Shown: positions 46,601 to 58,859, counted from the stretch's first letter. The stretch: DNA of 64,000 bases from Leptobrachium leishanense (GCA_009667805.1 CM019063.1:192151871-192215870), one strand, 5' to 3'. Numbers and translations are program-made. Notes: generated by a model not told the origin, from the letters alone.

Positions 46601-47698
46601 GTAAGCTCTGGAGCAGGGTCCCCTCTCCTCTTAGATTGTAAGCTCTGGGGCAGGGTCCCCTCTCCTCTTAGATTGTAAACTCTGGAGCAGGGCCCCCTCT
46701 CCTCTTAGATTGTGAGCTCTGGAGCAGGGTCCCCTCTCCTCTTAGATTGTGAGCTCTGGAGCAGGGTCCCCTCTCCTCTTAGATTGTGAGCTCTGGGGCA
46801 GGGTCCCCTCTCCTCTTAGATTGTAAACTCTGGAGCAGGGCCCCCTCTCCTCTTAGATTGTGAGCTCTGGAGCAGGGTCCCCTCTCCTCTTAGATTGTAA
46901 GCTCTGGAGCAGGGTCCCCTCTCCTCTTAGATTGTAAGCTCTGGAGCAGGGTCCCCTCTCCTCTTAGATTGTAAGCTCTGGGGCAGGGTCCCCTCTCCTC
47001 TTAGATTGTAAACTCTGGAGCAGGGTCCCCTCTCCTCTTAGATTGTGAGCTCTGGAGCAGGGTCCCCTCTCCTCTTAGATTGTGAGCTCTGGAGCAGGGT
47101 CCCCTCTCCTTAGATTGTGAGCTCTGGAGCAGGGTCCCCTCTCCTCTTAGATTGTGAGCTCTGGAGCAGGGTCCCCTCTCCTCTTAGATTGTAAGCTCTG
47201 GAGCAGGGTCCTAAGAGGAGAGGGGACCCTGCTCCAGAGCTTACAATCTAAGCGAGTCTTGAGGAGAGGATGTGTGTGTGTGCAGGGAAGGTGAGTGTGT
47301 ATATGTATATATATATATATAATTAGTATGTGTGTGTGTGGGAAGGGGGGCTGGTGTTTGTGTATGTATATATATTTATATTTGGAGTGGGGAGCCTGGT
47401 GTGTGTCATGGTTTGTGTATACAGAGATGGCCTTAAAAACCACTTCCCTTATTGCCTTGATCCTGGGTGTGTGACTAGTTCGGTGCATTGAATGTCATTA
47501 ATAGACTAGAAAATGCAACACTCAGATCAGACGCTTACACCTTTTATTCTTCTATTAGACTTGCTTCATGTTTCGCAGCCACTGTATTAATACGCTTTAT
47601 TTTATGACTGTCCCCTTCATGACATTGTCAAAACGGCAGAATATGGATGCCATTAAAATTTTGCCCCCCCCCTGGAAAAATTTCTGCGGACGCCCATG
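43607..47698. mobile_element. hAT-type element filled by a minisatellite
   Basis: The ends CATGGGCGTCCACAG and CATGGGCGTCCGCAG (inverted) are followed on each side by a C or G run. An exact 8-bp target duplication gttgagga flanks the whole 4.1 kb (43,599-43,606 and 47,699-47,706). There is no transposase. About 80 percent of the interior is a 38-bp minisatellite; short unique parts lie at 43,640-43,910 and 47,257-47,690. Confidence 0.88.
43915..47256. repeat. 38-bp minisatellite with orientation switches
   Basis: The unit contains CTCCTCTTAGATTGTAAGCT followed by CTGG(A/G)GCAGGGTC. About eight units at 43,990-44,285 run in one direction, some 75 at 44,290-47,208 in the other, and one or two at 47,208-47,255 flip back. 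Variant units (TAAGCT, TAAACT, TGAGCT; GAGCAG or GGGCAG; GGTCCCC or GGCCCCC) recur in order. The GGCCCCC variant returns about every 147 bp or a multiple, a higher-order repeat. Confidence 0.95.
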
Positions 47699-47706
47699 GT
47701 TGAGGA

Positions 47707-48244
47707 GTCTGTACTTTGAGATCCTTGGATGTGGTCCCGGGGGGGATAGTCCCTACAGCATGGGTATCAACAGACAAAAGCGTGCACACATGCAGTGCAT
47801 CACCCTCCTAGGTTTCTATCTCTTGGGATCCTTAAGTGGTCCTCAAAGAAACCCCATGATAGGTAGACATAACATTCAGAACCCTACAAAACCAGCGACA
47901 ATGTTGTTATCCTGCTGTGATAAACAACAGTTCTTGGCTCCTATCCAAGGAGTACAACGTCTGAGATCAAATAATTAAAATCAGAGTCCTGGCAGTTTGC
48001 TCTACGCATTCACACTGTCGACATCCGGAGCATGGTGGCAACGTGCTTGTAGGCAGAGAAATAAAGACTTAATAGGTCTCCTCTGGACAGGTAGAGTCCT
48101 GGTGTTGTACCGGACTTGTTGCAGAACTTTTTTTCTTTTGTTTCCTCTGTGTGGAGCTGAGGATCTGACACCTTTTAGAGCCAGGCACAATCTAGATGGC
48201 GCTGGGATTCCCTCCCCCTTCTTGATGGAGACACTAGCTGGGAC
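47707..48244. other. Intron 2, no feature recognised
   Basis: Mixed-composition sequence without a supported element or exon. Confidence 0.5.
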
Positions 48245-48252
48245 TTCAGCAG

Positions 48253-50253
48253 TAGGGATGGGCTGGTGGTTCGATCCGAACGCGAGTTCGATTTGAACAT
48301 TGGCCGTTCGAAAGTTCTCGGACATCGAACTTTTTGGGACGTTCGCCAAAAGGTCTAAAAAAAAAAATTCTATTTTTTTTTTATTTTTTAAAAATGCTTA
48401 AAAAATCCTAAAAAATCTAAAAATAAAGAGACTCTTTGGTTTATTAGATATTGAATTAAAACGGGAATATTTTTAACATTGAAGCCTATGGGATAAAACA
48501 TTCTGTTTGCTAAAACATCAGGCAGACGAGGCCCTCTAATCAGGCACTGTAGAGGGCAGCCCGCCGTGGCCTCCCAAGGACCCCTTGAGGAGCATGCGGC
48601 CGCAGGATGACAGAGCTGTGACTGTGCCGGCCGTGTGCATGTGGCAGAGACTGGTGGCGCAGGGAGGGAGCCACAGCAGACCCCCCCCCCCGACAACCAG
48701 GATCCAGGGAGCCCCCACTGACCACCAGGCTAAGGTAAGGCGACACATTTAAAAAAAAAAAAAAAAAAATCCAAGGACATCTTTAAATGTCCCCTGGAAC
48801 ATAAAATATATATATTTTTTCTTTCGAATACTCACCTGATTCCTAATAGCATATCTTCTCGTTAAAGCTAGCATCAGACTGTAGAGTTGCTGCCCGGCAG
48901 TGTGAGGATTCATATGCTGCATTATTATACTGTAGAGGTGGTGCGCGGCAGTGTGCAGAATCATATGCTGCATTAATTATTTTTCTTACAAATTTGGTTA
49001 CTTAACCCATTTGCGTTTGGATTGTAATATTGGGACATCCAGGGCCCCCGGGTGGCGATAAAGGGGGCCCTGGGCGCAAGTTACCGCCAGCTGGCCGAAT
49101 GCCAGGAGCTCCGGCGGCACCCGGCGCAGCTGTGAGTGATCAGGGGGCAGGCGCGGCGTGATGACGCAGAGCCACCGGGACCTTTAAATCAGGAGCGCAC
49201 GCTGTACACCTTGCCTTGCCGTGGCGTTTCATTCCCGCATCGCTAGCTTACAGAATCAGTTTGTATACTTGTTACTGATCCTGCTTGTTCTGAGGACCCA
49301 ATCTGTTGCCGGCTTTGCCTGCCATTTGACTATTCTCTCTGGGTACTCCCTGCCTGTTCTGTTTGCCTCATGTTGCTACTAGTGTGCGCCAATTCTCACC
49401 ATATACAGTAGAGCAGTACTAGTGCCTAAACGTTGTTGACCCAGTTTTGTTATAACAACTACTCTCGCTCTGTGCCCCTGTCTGGTATATTCGCTACTTG
49501 TTACTGCTGGTGCGCTTCCATCCTGCCATACACTATAGCACAGTAATATTTGGGTGCACTGCCACTGGCGCGTGTACCAGATTCCAATCATTTTAATATT
49601 TGAATGCAGAGTCCGCCCCTGCATGCTTCCACAATACCTCAGAGGGGTTACGGTGTGAAGGCACTAGCTGGCACCAAAGGCCCAATTTTAATGCACCTGT
49701 TGTTACTTTCATCCAAAGCCTGCATAAGTTTCACCATAATTTAGCCAAAAAAATCACTAAACTTGTTCTGCATGTCCTAAAACGTCTCCTCTTTTCATAC
49801 AGGCTGCCGCCCCAAGCAGTTGTTTATGAATAGATTAAAGGAAAACAATTTACCGTCATTTGAAATGTCATTTTTTTGTTTTTAAACGTTTCTATACATC
49901 CTACAAATCTGCCACTTCACGGGCAGGTTATGGGGACCTCCTAGGCACGATATTTGAAGGAATTTTTCATTTTTATTCTTAACCTTTATTTCATGGAAAA
50001 ATCACTGGTCCTTTAAAAACCTCATTTTTTTTACTTTTTGTCCATGTTTCCTGTCCCCCAGGGCACTACCCGGACCCCCATACACCTTTTATGGCAAATA
50101 TCTTGCATATTTGCCCTCTTGCAGGGCACTCTAAAAATCGAACGTTTGAGTCCCATTGACTTGCATTGAGTTCGAATCCGGTTCGCGTCCGTACTCGAAC
50201 TTTTGAAATTGTTCGAAAGTGAACCGAACACGGGGGTGTTCGGCTCATCCCTA
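48253..50253. mobile_element. Long hAT family, copy 3, non-coding
   Basis: TAGGGATGGGC and the inverse of TAGGGATGAGCCG are flanked by an exact 8-bp duplication ttcagcag (48,245-48,252 and 50,254-50,261). The right 650 bp match the right part of copy 2, with one tandem unit. The middle (48,360-49,590) is unrelated: it holds a stretch like 23,205-23,330, two inverted 54-bp units (48,870-48,975) and a hairpin CCAGGGCCCCC/GGGGGCCCTGG at 49,039-49,073. Confidence 0.9.
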
Positions 50254-50261
50254 TTCAGCAG

Positions 50262-51737
50262 CTCCCCTACTCCACCCCTCCTTGCTGCCTGTTAGTGACA
50301 GGGAAAAAACAGTAGTGTTGAGCTAAGCAGAAAGTCCACTGCACACAGCCTTGGATCAAGTGGAGGATAGAAACTCCTAAAGCAATCTTTTTTAACTCTA
50401 ATACTGTTCACCCATAGGAGTTACTCAGGGAGAATGAGCCCTGGGTGTATCTGCTGATGTACACAGTGGCTGTGGTAGTACATGCGGAAATAACTTGCAG
50501 GGGCTACAGTGATATGTTTTATATATCACAAGTACATTGCGAGGAGTGTAGACCCAGTGAAGTTCGCCTTACAAATAGACCAAATTTAGAGTGGTTTTTT
50601 TATCCCCACCAAAGCATGTAAAAAGTTATTTTTGCCTGTGGCCAGGAATCAATTGTTGCGCTTTTTTAAATTACATTCCTCTAAGGTAGAAATAAATTAT
50701 TATTAAATCATTCTTCACCTGAACGTGATCTTCCGTGATTCTAAAATTATTTGTGGATTGTTAGCTCTTTGGCAACAATTGCACCTTCCATCTGGGACCG
50801 CTTTTAGATATGGCTTGGCAGAAATCTATTTACCAAACTAAAGAAGCTCCCCCCATTAAAGAGTCAAAGAGAAAAATACAAATTTAAAAATGTGACCTTT
50901 ATCTACGTGTGATGCCTGAGAGCAGCTTTAGGATGGCCGTCCACTGGCACCGTATTTGTGTGATGGTGCGATCATCCAATATCGTCTGTAGACATCCGAC
51001 AGATTCTACTACATGCAGGTGAATCAGCCCTCTTCCACTGCATCCAACCACCAACGACGTCAGATGATTTTATGTCATTACGATAGATTAGCGATCCTTT
51101 AAATTTTCATTGAATCTGGTCAGATGAGATCTGGTACAAGTTTACATGAAAAAGGTGAATTGTATAGTTAAACTGCTGTGCTGCGGCTGGGAAATTGCCA
51201 TGAAATGATTCCGTGTGAAGCCCATAGGCTTCAATGTAAAAAATATTTTGTCAAATTTTTATAAACTCAGCAAAAGGCCTTTTACTTATGTTTTTTAGGC
51301 AAAATGTTGGGTTCCGATATACTGTGTATATATATATATTTTTTTTTTTTAAAAAAAAAATACACTACGTTTTTGCATCCCACCCCCCCTTATGTGAGCC
51401 GGCTGCATTCAGCGTTGCTGTTCCTGGTGCTGAAACCTATTTCAGCATCTGGTGTTCTGCCCATCGAGCGAACTTGCCATAATGGCGAACCGCGTCACTT
51501 CCGGTGCACCTACGTCACCAAAAGTGAGGCGGATCAGCTGGATACAGCATTCAGAATGCCAGTGAAACCTCTGATCAGCTGCAGATAGGAAGGAATTACT
51601 TCATTACAGCAATGTGCGGTGTGTATGAGCGTATCAGAGCTCCACAGCAATAAAACTCACAGTAATGTACGGTGTGTACAGTGTATGTAAATTTTAATGT
51701 GTACAGTGTGTATATCTATGATGTGTACATATGTATG
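50262..51737. other. Intron 2, mostly unrecognised
   Basis: No exon is supported. 51,605-51,690 contains a copy of the dispersed 60-bp repeat (CAGCAATGTGCGGTGTG). 50,930-51,130 begins TTTAGGATGGCCGTCCAC and might be a decayed MITE end. A short T and A run lies at 51,340-51,360. Confidence 0.45.
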
Positions 51738-52675
51738 TGTAGCGCTGTTTAAAAACTCTGTATTGCTCGGGTTTGGCCACCAGAGGGAGACAAGCGCAAT
51801 GTAGAGTATACTGGACACAACGGGACTACGTTTTCCATCATGCTTTGCGGCGGGGACAGGAAGTGGGTGGGAGAGAGCGAAGGACATCCGCAGCCTCGTT
51901 CGAAGGAGAGCCAGTGTGAGCCGAGCGACGAAAGGTGGAAGACGCACGAGAGACTGCCAGAGATTAAGACAAGGCCGGAGAGCAGGAGCTGCTTTGCGGG
52001 TGCTGAGAATCAGACAGTGCTGGCGGAGATCTATCCACACATCACTGAGAGGTTTTTGCGCAGACACAACGTTCCAGTTTGGACCCCGAGTAAGGAGACC
52101 GCGATGATCCACTGGGAGTGCAGGCGGTAGGCTGTAGTTCTCGTTTCCGAAATCGGACAAGCAGGAGAAGCGGATCCGGTGGCACAGAGTTCCAGTATAA
52201 CAAGCGGAGAGAGATCCTTGATCGGACAGCGGAACAGATTGTCTAGCGGATGGGTGAGAGGCCTTCCAGGCCACAGTCAAAGTTTAAACAAAGCACGCTG
52301 CAGTATTGTTTAAATCTACAGGGGCCCAACGTGACTAGTCGAAGATTTGCTCAATCCATTCACCGGCCAGTTGAATATAGTACCCGGGTACCTGAGATAA
52401 CACACACACACACACCTTTTTGGGACACTACTTTTACGGACTTACACACCAGAAACGAAGGGGTTAAACTTTCCTTTTTGCCGCCGCGTGTTTTCCCGCA
52501 TTACGAAAATCCTGTCGCTCATATACCGTGTTCACATTATATATGCCACTTTATTGGGATCAGTAGAGTATATAATCTATAAAATCCACAACAGTGCTGG
52601 TGTATATTTATTCCCTAGTGCGGTGAGACCAACCCGAGGTTAAATTCAGCGGCTCCTCCGGGAGTGAGCGCTACA
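51738..52675 (+). mobile_element. 5' LTR of a Ty3/Gypsy element
   Basis: It starts TGTAGCGCTGTTT and ends GTGAGCGCTACA, so the terminal nucleotides are inverted as usual for LTRs. It is followed at once by a primer-binding site and gag. The 938 bp include a GC-rich middle and an (AC)n run near 52,402. No second LTR was found downstream, because the 3' part of the element is missing. Confidence 0.85.
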
Positions 52676-52677
52676 CG

Positions 52678-52696
52678 TGGGGGCTCGTTCCGGGAT
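52678..52696 (+). promoter_or_regulatory. Primer-binding site, tRNA-Pro type
   Basis: TGGGGGCTCGTTCCGGGAT lies two bases after the LTR. It matches the known tRNA-Pro primer-binding site of retroelements except for one extra T. Confidence 0.8.
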
Positions 52697-52797
52697 TACA
52701 GTCTCTATAATAAAACCGCATTTAAAGGGTTAATTATGGATCCAGATACTGCTGCCAAATGGTGTGAGGAGCAAAGTAGTCAGAGTTAAGCATAGTC

Positions 52798-53904
52798 ATG
52801 GATATTCCTGCAGACACTTGGGCTGAAGATCAGATTCGCCGGGCCGTGGCCGCGCTGACACCAGATCATCGGGGGTTAATCCTGGACATTAAAGCGAACC
52901 CGGATACTTCTGACACGTATGTTCTTTTTGAGTGGAGAAAGGGTGTTCCAGTGTGTTTTCAGGGCGCGAGCGTGAAGCTGACCGATGAGGTGTAAGTTCA
53001 ACTGATTCAGCAAAGTGCGCCACGTGGCGATCCCGCGAGTGTTCCCGCGCCCAGTCCGCTGGCCATGATCGGGCCTGAATTCATAGTGGCTATTGGAGAT
53101 TTGCTGGCTAAATGTCAAAGAACAAGCCCTCCTCACACTAACTTTGGTTATCGACGGTTGAGGAATTTTACAGGAAACGTACCAACTCCGGCGGGAGAAG
53201 AAACCTTTGAAGAATGGGTAGAACAGGCGATGCAGGCTCTGGATGAGTGGGATGTCCCTGAAGCGCAGAAGAAGCAAAGAATCACTGAGAGCTTAAAGGG
53301 ACCTGCGTCAGAGGCTGTCAGAAACCTGAAATTGAGTAAGCAAGACTGCACTGCTTTAGATTACCTAAACGTATTACAGGAAGTCTTTGGGCGAACAGAA
53401 AAGGCTGCTGAGCTCATGTACCAGTATGAACATACCTACCAGCGAAAAGGTGAGAAAATGACTGAATATATGAGGCGCCTAGATAAGATTCTGCACCAGA
53501 TACTCCTTAAGAAAGGGGCCGAACCAGCCACAATAGATAAAATCCGAATGCAGCAGATATTGAGGGGCGCTCAACCTCTAGATCCTGTGATGCTAGAGCT
53601 GAGAACCAGAGAAGGTAACCGAGAGTTGAAATACCTGGAACTGATTCGAGCTGTTAGAGAGGAAGAGGCTCTGCTAGAAGAAAAGTCTTTAAGTAGAGGA
53701 GAAAGAGCTTATGCACAACCAGTAAGGCATAACGAATATCTGCAAACTGAAGATGATTCGTTGGATGCCTATGGATCTGAAGTTGACGGACAAGAGCATC
53801 TGTTAGTTCCTATATCCACAGAGAGTGCTGCCAAAGAACCAACCCTCCCTGCATATAGTGAGTTACACAAAACCGTTAAGAAGGTATCAAGAAGCTCAAG
53901 CTGA
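52798..53904 (+). pseudogene. Gypsy Gag, PNMA-like
   Basis: The frame starts at ATG 52,798, has one in-frame TAA (52,993-52,995) and reopens in the same frame to 53,904. The N-terminal part (WAEDQIRRAVAALTPDHRG) resembles the RNA-binding-like start of PNMA proteins. The capsid part has GEETFEEWVEQAMQALDEWD, ESLKGPASEAV and LQEVFGRTE, the best-known shared signature with vertebrate PNMA family proteins. In retroelements Gag forms the particle that packs the RNA. Continuation in another frame carries a degraded zinc knuckle. Confidence 0.85.
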
Positions 53905-54217
53905 GCTGAAACAAGCACGCACTGATCTGTGCCGAGTACTTTTGAAGGTGGCAGAGATACAGACCGATATGCAGAAGTTCCTCACTGATATGCGGACAAC
54001 AGGAGTTGCTATGGTGTCTGGCCAGGGTCCTTCAACCGAGTCACCACGAAAAAAGTGCGTCTCCGTCTTCAAAGAAGAGATATTTCAACTGTGGGGAAAT
54101 GGGTCATTTCCGAGCGCAATGCAAAGGCCTGAAGGAAATAGGGTAGAAGAGTTCCTAAAAGCCTTGGAAGGGCTGCTATCTACCTCACAGGCGGGAAACG
54201 CCAGGGGGCCCAAGTGA
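53905..54217 (+). pseudogene. Gag C-terminus with degraded zinc knuckle
   Basis: In a second frame a coiled-coil-like segment (KVAEIQTDMQKFLTDMRTTG) is followed near 54,085-54,125, in yet another frame, by YFNCGEMGHFRAQC. This is a CCHC knuckle whose first Cys has become Tyr. Frame shifts separate it from the capsid region. Confidence 0.7.
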
Positions 54218-57200
54218 AGGAGCAAACTAGGTGCCCAATGGTTGAAAACCGCTCCAAAATTAAAACCAGAACCGAACGGCAGAGAAGGCCCAAAGTCTTG
54301 CCAACTGCTGAGCCTGCCAGGACTGAAAGAGTTATTCCCTTAGTGCCCGGTCCTATGTCATGGGGAAGCAATGCACACCCAAAACCTACACGGGCCAAGA
54401 AGGCCAGAGTACAGCGAACCGGGTCTAAACTCCCTGCTGCTACGACAAAGTTTCCTGACCAGCTGATAGGTCCTTCTCCCATCGTTCCAATCCAAGTAGA
54501 GGGAGTCTACACTAAAGCTCTGTTAGACTCAGGGGCTCAAGTGACGTTGATCTACCGAGACTTCTACGAGAAGCACTTGAGGCACATACCTCTACAGAAA
54601 TTAAAGGACCTTGAGATTTGGGGTATCGGAACTGAGAAACTTCCCTACGACGGATATCTACAGGTGAAGCTAGAAATCGGATCCGAAGTCATCGGACAGT
54701 CTGGAGGTTGTGATGCATTGGTCATTGTGTGTCCTCGGCCTTCAGGGGCCAACCAAAGTTCTATGATAGTGGGGACGAATACTGATCTGGTGCGACGTCT
54801 CCTGACTCCTATAATAATGGAAGAAGGTTCTACCAGGGGAGTACACCCGATGTTACGTCCAGTCTATCAGCGAATGGTCGAAGAACAGAAGGCACCTGCC
54901 GAAGTGGGGCGCCTGTGGAGATTGCAGAACCTTCTCTGTTCCTCCCAATCAGGAGAAGTGGCGAGTTTCCGGGCTTCAGTGAAGTTGAACGGATCACAGC
55001 CGGGTCCCTATGTGGTACTGGAAACTGATTTCAATCATGGGAGTGAAGCCGGATTAGAAGTAATCCCTGAAATAATCTCCAAGAGCTTTGAAACTGACAC
55101 TAGGAAGAGTCTCGGTCAGTGTATGTAATGTGTCTGCTTCTCCAATCAGGCAAGTAGCGTCCGCTACGCCTCTCTCCCCTACTGATTTAGGAGGGGGAGT
55201 GAACAAAGAGATTCCAGCTGAAAGGTTCTATCCTAAGGACGCTCCCATCTCACCTGAATGGAAGAAACGTCTTCAGTCCCAGATCCTAAAATGGAGGGAC
55301 TTGTTCTCGAAGGATGAGTTCGACGTGGGCCTAGCTAAGAGTACTGAGCATCGCATTCGACTACAGGAAGATAAGCCGTTTCGAGAAAGGTCAAGACGAG
55401 TTCCGCTGGGAGACTTGGATGATCTACGAGAACAGCTGAATGAACTACAAAGGACTAAGGTGATTCAAGAGTCCAGGAGTCCGTACGCCTCTCCAATAGT
55501 GATGGTTCGGAAGAAGAATGGTTCTATTCGTCTTTGTATAGACTATCGCACACTAAATCAGAGAACCATTCCGGATCAATATGCCACTCCTCGGATAGAA
55601 GATGCCTTACAGTGTTTGTCTGGAGCAAAATGGTTTAGGGTACTAGACCTGTGAAGTGGGTATCATCAGATACCAATGCATCCTGAGGACAAGGAGAAGA
55701 CTGCGTTCATCTGCCCACTGGGGTTCTTTGAGTTCAACAGAATGCCTCAAGGCCTTATGGGGGCTCCCGCCACGTTCCAACGGTTAATGGAGAAGACAGT
55801 CGTGGACATGAACCTGATCGAAGTGTTAGTGTATCTGGATGATATTATTGTGTTCGGGAAGACTTTGGAAGAACATGAGCAACGGTTAGAGAAGGTCTTG
55901 AAGCGGCTCCATGAAGAGGGGTTGAAACTGTCTCTGGAGAAGTGTCAATTTTGTTTACCTTCCGTTACGTATCTGGGACATGTTTCAGGTGAAGGCGTTT
56001 AGACGGATCCGCAAAAGTTGGAAGCCGTAGCTTCCTGGCCTAGACCCCGAAACGTTACTGAACTTAGATCTTTCCTGGGGTTCTGCTCATATTACCGAAG
56101 ATTCGTAGGAGGATTTGCCAAGATAGCTCAACCCCTGAACAAGCTCCTACAGAAGGAAGATGCAGGAGAAGGCCCGAAGGCCTCTGATCGAAGTTTGTCG
56201 GCTCCGGGGCCAAGGAAAGCTCGAGAATCCATCCAAGAAGAATGGACTAATCAATGCGAAAGTGCTTTCATGAAACTGAGAGTCTAACTCGAGCTCCTGT
56301 CCTGGCTTACGCTGATCCTCATAAGCCGTACGAATTGCATGTGGATGCCAGCAGAGAAGGTCTAGGGGGAGTCCTATACCAAGAATATGGTGGATTGTTG
56401 AGGCCTGTAGCGTATGTAAGCCGAAGCCTTACGCCTTCAGAAAATAACTATCCTACCCACAAATTAGAGTTCCTAGCCTTGAAGTGGGCGGTAGTAGACA
56501 AGCTGAAAGATTATCTGTATGGAGCCGAATTTGTGATAAAGACAGACAACAATCCTCTTACGTACGTCCTTACTACTGCGAAGCTGGATGCAACAGGACA
56601 TCGGTGGTTGGCCGCTCTGTCAGGGTTTCGGTTCAGCCTGAAGTATCGCCCTGGAGTGAATAATCGAGATGCGGATGCTTTCTCAAGAAGGCCCTACACT
56701 ACAGAATGGACTCGGTTAACTCCAGATGGGGTGCAAGCCTTATGTCAAGGAGCGGAGCGCTGGGTCAAGGGAGGGGTTGAAGCAGAAGCTATAGGCGTTA
56801 TGGCTGCGGCTGTTCCAGAGTTCTACTGTAATCCTACACAGCTGAGGGATGAAAGTCTGCCTACTTTCTCGAAACAGGACCTAAAGAGCCAATCAGGCTA
56901 GAGACCCTTTGATTGTGTTAACCGTGAAGGCCCTAAACGCGAACCAACGGGAAATTATACTGACAAATTCCCCAGAAGGAGCCCGATTGGTATACAAAGA
57001 GTGGGAACGGTTGAAGACGTTGGATGGGGTGGTCTACCGAAGGGGCCCCTCAAACAATGCTGAAGAGACCCAACAGTTGTTCCTTCCCACCAAACACAGA
57101 GAGGGTGTGCTGCGATCATTACACGATGAACATGGACATTTGGGTGCAGAGAGAACTTTTAAGCTAGTGCGAGACAGATTTTATTGGCCCTGTATGAGAT

Positions 57201-57780
57201 CTGAAGTTGAAAGTTACTGTCATTCGTGTTTGAGGTGTATTCAGAGGAAAACCCTACCAACCCGAACTGCTCCAATGAGCCACCTACAAAGTCAAGGACA
57301 CATGGATTTGGTGTGCATTGATTTCCTGTGCTTAGAGCCGGACGCTAGTGGGCAGGGAAATATTCTAGTAGTGACCATTTCACGCGTTATGCCCAAGCTT
57401 TTTCTACGAAAGACCAACGTGCTCCTACGGTGGCGAAGGTTTTGATGGAAAAGTTTTTTGTTCACTATGGACTACCAAGGAGAATACACTCGGATCAGGG
57501 CAGAGACTTTGAGAGCAGGCTTGTTGGGCAATTGCTGGAACTGCTAGGAATTCAGAAGACCTGAACTACACCATACCACCCTCAAGGTGATGCTCAACCA
57601 GAAAGGTTTAATCGCACGCTGCTAAATATGTTGGGGACATTGTCGAACAGAGAGAAGCAGAGCTGGAGTTGTCACATAGCTACGCTGGTGCATGCGTACA
57701 ACAGTACGGAGAGTGACGCTACTGGATACTCACCGTACCGTCTTATGTTCAGAAGAGCAGCTCGACTGCCGGTTGATATT
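54214..57780 (+). pseudogene. Gypsy pol: protease, RT, RNase H, integrase
   Basis: The order is protease (ALLDSGAQVTLIYRDF, Asp at 54,526), reverse transcriptase (55,140-56,000; SPIVMVRKKNGSIRLCIDYR and YLDD near 55,835), RNase H (56,254-56,700; HVDASREGLGG, KTDNNPLTYV) and integrase (56,960-57,780). The integrase shows HHCC zinc residues, then acidic-triad surroundings CIDFL, HSDQGRDFES and ERFNRTL. This order places it in Ty3/Gypsy. Frame changes lie near 55,110, 56,280 and 57,445, and stops at 55,652, 55,999, 56,899 and about 57,562, so it is inactive. It is cut at 57,780. Confidence 0.93.
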
Positions 57781-58451
57781 CGGGGCCGATATTCCGCATT
57801 TTTCACGTTATCGGTATCGGGCCGTTTCATTGCCGCTATACCGATAACGCAGAGAAGCTGAGATCCCTCTGAGCATGCGTCAGATCCCGGGCCCGGCACT
57901 GATTCAGCGTCTCCTTATGGGAGCGACTCTGGCCGGCAGTGATGAGGTCACTCCGAGGTCTCCCCCTCCCATCTGCTTGTCACAGTAAGAAACGGAGGGG
58001 GAGGAAGCTCATTTAATTAAAAAACGTTTTGTGTTTGTTTTTTTACGAGGGTCCGTTGGTTGTGCTCCTCCCCTGATCACTCCCGGTCTGCTCTTCCTTT
58101 CTTCCTTAGTGCTGTACAGCCAGTCTGTAAAACTCCCCTTCAGAGTTCAGACTGGCTGCATAAATCCTGCTAATCTCTACTGTCCGGCGGACCCCCCGAT
58201 TTAAATAAATGAATAGATCACAGCACCCTTTATGTGCCTGCACACAGCAATGTAAAGCTCCATGCATTTGGCACTGCAGGTTACTGTGTAATACCAAAAA
58301 AAGAGAAAATAAAGTTAGAGATTGTGAAAGAAATGGGGTGGTTGCAATTCCTTAATCCATCACACTTTTTTCAAACACCTTATATTTTCCTCAGTTATGT
58401 TTACAATTTATACACTCGTTAACTACCTCGCGTGTCACCCCTCTTCTCTTA

Positions 58452-58859
58452 GGCTAGGGTCAGACGAGCGCATTTGTACTGTGCGTCCGTGTGTTACGAA
58501 CGCACGTTGTGACGGAAGACACAGTAGTGGCACATGGTCAGTTTTTGTGAGTGCTGTTATTTTTGACGGATGTAGATGGGAAATAAAAAACCATTTTGTC
58601 CGTCAAAAATGCTGGACGTATATAAATGCAGTCCGTCTGACCACGTTCCATCACTCACACACAAAGCTATGCAGACGTTGCGCACTCCACGTGTCCGTTC
58701 TAGCGGTTTAACGTTCTTGCTTACTTGCGTCCGATTGCCACGTACGTTGTGCGGACGCACTTCGTGTGTGGGGCATCATTGGTCATGATTCTATGCTACC
58801 ACGGATGTACTAATGTGCGGCTACACGGACGTGATTACTGCGCTCATCTGACCCCAGCC
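58452..58859. mobile_element. CpG-rich MITE with TTA target, inserted in L2 tail
   Basis: The ends GGCTAGGGTCAGACGAGCGC and GGCTGGGGTCAGATGAGCGC (inverted) lie between TTA copies (58,449-58,451 and 58,860-58,862). The right TTA belongs to the sequence TTAGATTGTAAGCTC of an L2-like 3' end. Confidence 0.88.

Noticed and set aside
43990..47208. Regular repeats with spacers suggesting a CRISPR array
   Set aside because: The units abut without unique spacers, vary at the same few positions and derive from a LINE tail. The host is a eukaryote.
50930..51130. A sixth member of the CpG-rich MITE family
   Set aside because: Only one weakly similar end is present and no right end or target copy was found.
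51657..52280. 207-codon minus-strand frame across the Gypsy LTR
   Set aside because: It lies antisense in a non-coding LTR, has no known domain and is explained by GC-rich sequence.
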